A program made the position numbers and the translations under genes. A stretch of DNA of 5,789 nucleotides from positions 1-5,789 of the forward strand of contig JAGOBN010000299.1 in assembly GCA_017999235.1 (NCBI GenBank), in the 5' to 3' direction. Shown here piece after piece: positions 4,721-5,789 of this stretch. The notes under the pieces are model-generated. The model did no database searches. It was given only the letters and a program-made list of their open reading frames with translations, and was not told where the DNA came from. How positions within the stretch are numbered: position 1 is the stretch's first letter; every line of letters starts with the position of its first letter. The DNA comes from Anaerolineales bacterium (GTDB taxonomy: Bacteria > Chloroflexota > Anaerolineae > Anaerolineales > UBA6663).

Positions 4721-5789
4721 ATGCGGGACGTGTATTTCATCGGGGTCGACAGCGGCACCCAGAGCACCAAGGTTTCAATTATTAACCAGCGCGGAGAGAT
4801 TCTCCTCAGCGCCAGCCAGCCCCTGCGGCCCATGCAGTCCCGGCAGACGGGCTGGGTCGAACATCCGGATGACGATCTGTGGGACAGCATGAAGGCCGCG
4901 CTGAGGGAACTCATGGCCGCCTTCCCGGGGACGGTGGCCGACATTCAGGGGATTGGACTCTGCGCGATCCGCTGCTGCCGGGTGTTTCTGAAAAAGGATG
5001 GTTCCCTGGCCGCGCCGGTCATGAGCTGGATGGATGTGCGGGCCTATGCGCCCTTTGAAGATGATCCGGAGATCGGCTACACCGGATCAACCTCAGGCTA
5101 TCTCACCTTTCGTCTGACGGGCGAGCTGCGGGACACCATCGCCAACTCGTACCAGGGCCAGTTCCCGGTGGATATGCTGACCTGGAAGTGGACGGAGGAC
5201 CCCGCTGTGCTGTCGGCTTTCCGGATCCCCCGGAACAAGCTCCTGAGTATGGGCCTGCCGGGAGAAATCCTGGGCTATGTGTCCGCGGCGGCGGCGGCCG
5301 AAACCGGCCTGCCGGCGGGCCTCCCGGTGGTGGCCACGGCCAATGACAAAGCGGTGGAAGCCTTGGGGTCGGGGCTCATCGAACCCCGCGTGGCCCTCCT
5401 GTCTCTGGGCACCTACATCACCTCCATGGCTGCCGGCGACCAGAACCTGCCGGATACCAGTAATTTTTTCACCAATCTAGCGTGCATCCCGCACCGATAC
5501 CTGTATGAAAGCACCGGCATCCGGGGCGGCATGTGGCATATCTCATGGTTCAAAAGCATTATCGGTGACGAGTTTGAGCAGAAAGCGCGCGCATCCGGTC
5601 GGAGCGTGGAGGAGCTTTTGGAGGCGGAAGCGGCCCAGGTTCCCGCTGGCGCCGATGGTCTCCTGACCATTCCGGACTGGCTGGCGCCGGCGACCCAACT
5701 GCACCGGAAGGGGGTCATGCTCGGCTTCGATCAGCGCCATACCCGGGGCCACATCTACCGGTCCATCCTGGAAGCCATTGCCATGCGGA
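4721..5789 (+). CDS. ygcE: FGGY-family carbohydrate kinase, YgcE-like (3' end beyond window)
   Basis: There are 356 open codons from ATG 4721 to the right edge; family proteins are near 490 residues, so roughly a quarter is missing. The start has GAGGAG (4709-4714) six bases upstream, and no other ATG, GTG or TTG lies in frame in the 71-bp spacer. Domain I holds the phosphate-binding IGVDSGTQSTK (7-17), GWVEHPDDDLW (44-54) and SWMDVRA (102-108). RLTGE is at 131-135. LPVVATANDKAVEALGSG (201-218) holds the predicted catalytic base Asp209, and LSLGTYITS (227-235) is the second ATP-side motif. GADGLLTIPDWL (310-321) and IYRSILEAIA (345-354) belong to domain II. Between the DxRA and LTGE motifs it is much shorter than xylulokinase or glycerol kinase, as I recall for E. 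coli YgcE (shared IRCCR and ANDKAVEALG-like motifs). It would phosphorylate a sugar or polyol made or imported by this pathway. Substrate unknown. Confidence 0.92.
   Translation, partial: MRDVYFIGVDSGTQSTKVSIINQRGEILLSASQPLRPMQSRQTGWVEHPDDDLWDSMKAALRELMAAFPGTVADIQGIGLCAIRCCRVFLKKDGSLAAPVMSWMDVRAYAPFEDDPEIGYTGSTSGYLTFRLTGELRDTIANSYQGQFPVDMLTWKWTEDPAVLSAFRIPRNKLLSMGLPGEILGYVSAAAAAETGLPAGLPVVATANDKAVEALGSGLIEPRVALLSLGTYITSMAAGDQNLPDTSNFFTNLACIPHRYLYESTGIRGGMWHISWFKSIIGDEFEQKARASGRSVEELLEAEAAQVPAGADGLLTIPDWLAPATQLHRKGVMLGFDQRHTRGHIYRSILEAIAMR

Noticed and set aside
1..5789. tRNA, rRNA, CRISPR array, insertion sequence or attachment site
   Set aside because: No cloverleaf-like segment, regularly spaced repeats, transposase motifs or terminal inverted repeats with target duplication were seen on either strand.

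Overview
The window is a compact sugar-catabolism locus. It has a divergently transcribed regulator at the left edge and a five-gene rightward block that runs off the right edge. The DNA is G+C-rich with strong G/C preference at third codon positions, uses Shine-Dalgarno sites and one TTG start, and has a recognisable sigma70-type promoter. This fits a high-GC Gram-negative-type bacterium. I cannot name the phylum from sequence alone, and I see no sign of a plasmid, phage or transposon.

Layout. Positions 1-295 (minus) hold the N-terminal helix-turn-helix domain of an RpiR/MurR-type regulator, cut by the left edge. Positions 296-466 are a divergent control region with an exact 17-bp palindrome and a promoter for each direction. 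Then, all on plus: an FAD-linked oxidoreductase of the alkyl-DHAP-synthase-like branch (467-1951); a 159-bp GC-rich gap; ETF beta (2111-2911); ETF alpha (2908-3873); a KduD-like short-chain dehydrogenase (3870-4649); and an FGGY carbohydrate kinase (4721 to the right edge, incomplete). EtfB/EtfA and EtfA/SDR are joined by 4-bp ATGA overlaps.

Recognition. From memory of the E. coli proteins, this set matches the uncharacterised E. coli ygc locus: YgcU (FAD oxidoreductase), YgcR/YgcQ (ETF pair), YgcW (SDR) and YgcE (sugar kinase). The resemblance of the flavoenzyme, SDR and kinase looks orthologue-level, with long shared motifs. The ETF subunits are more divergent. To my knowledge the substrate and pathway of that locus are not established, so this is the best candidate for an undescribed system in the window.

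How the genes may work together (inference). A sugar, polyol or sugar acid is oxidised by the YgcU-like flavoenzyme, which passes electrons to a dedicated ETF rather than to oxygen or NAD. The SDR does a second NAD(P)-linked redox step, the kinase phosphorylates an intermediate, and the RpiR-type protein senses a phosphorylated sugar and controls the divergent promoters. The transporter and the ETF:quinone oxidoreductase expected for such a pathway are not in the window.
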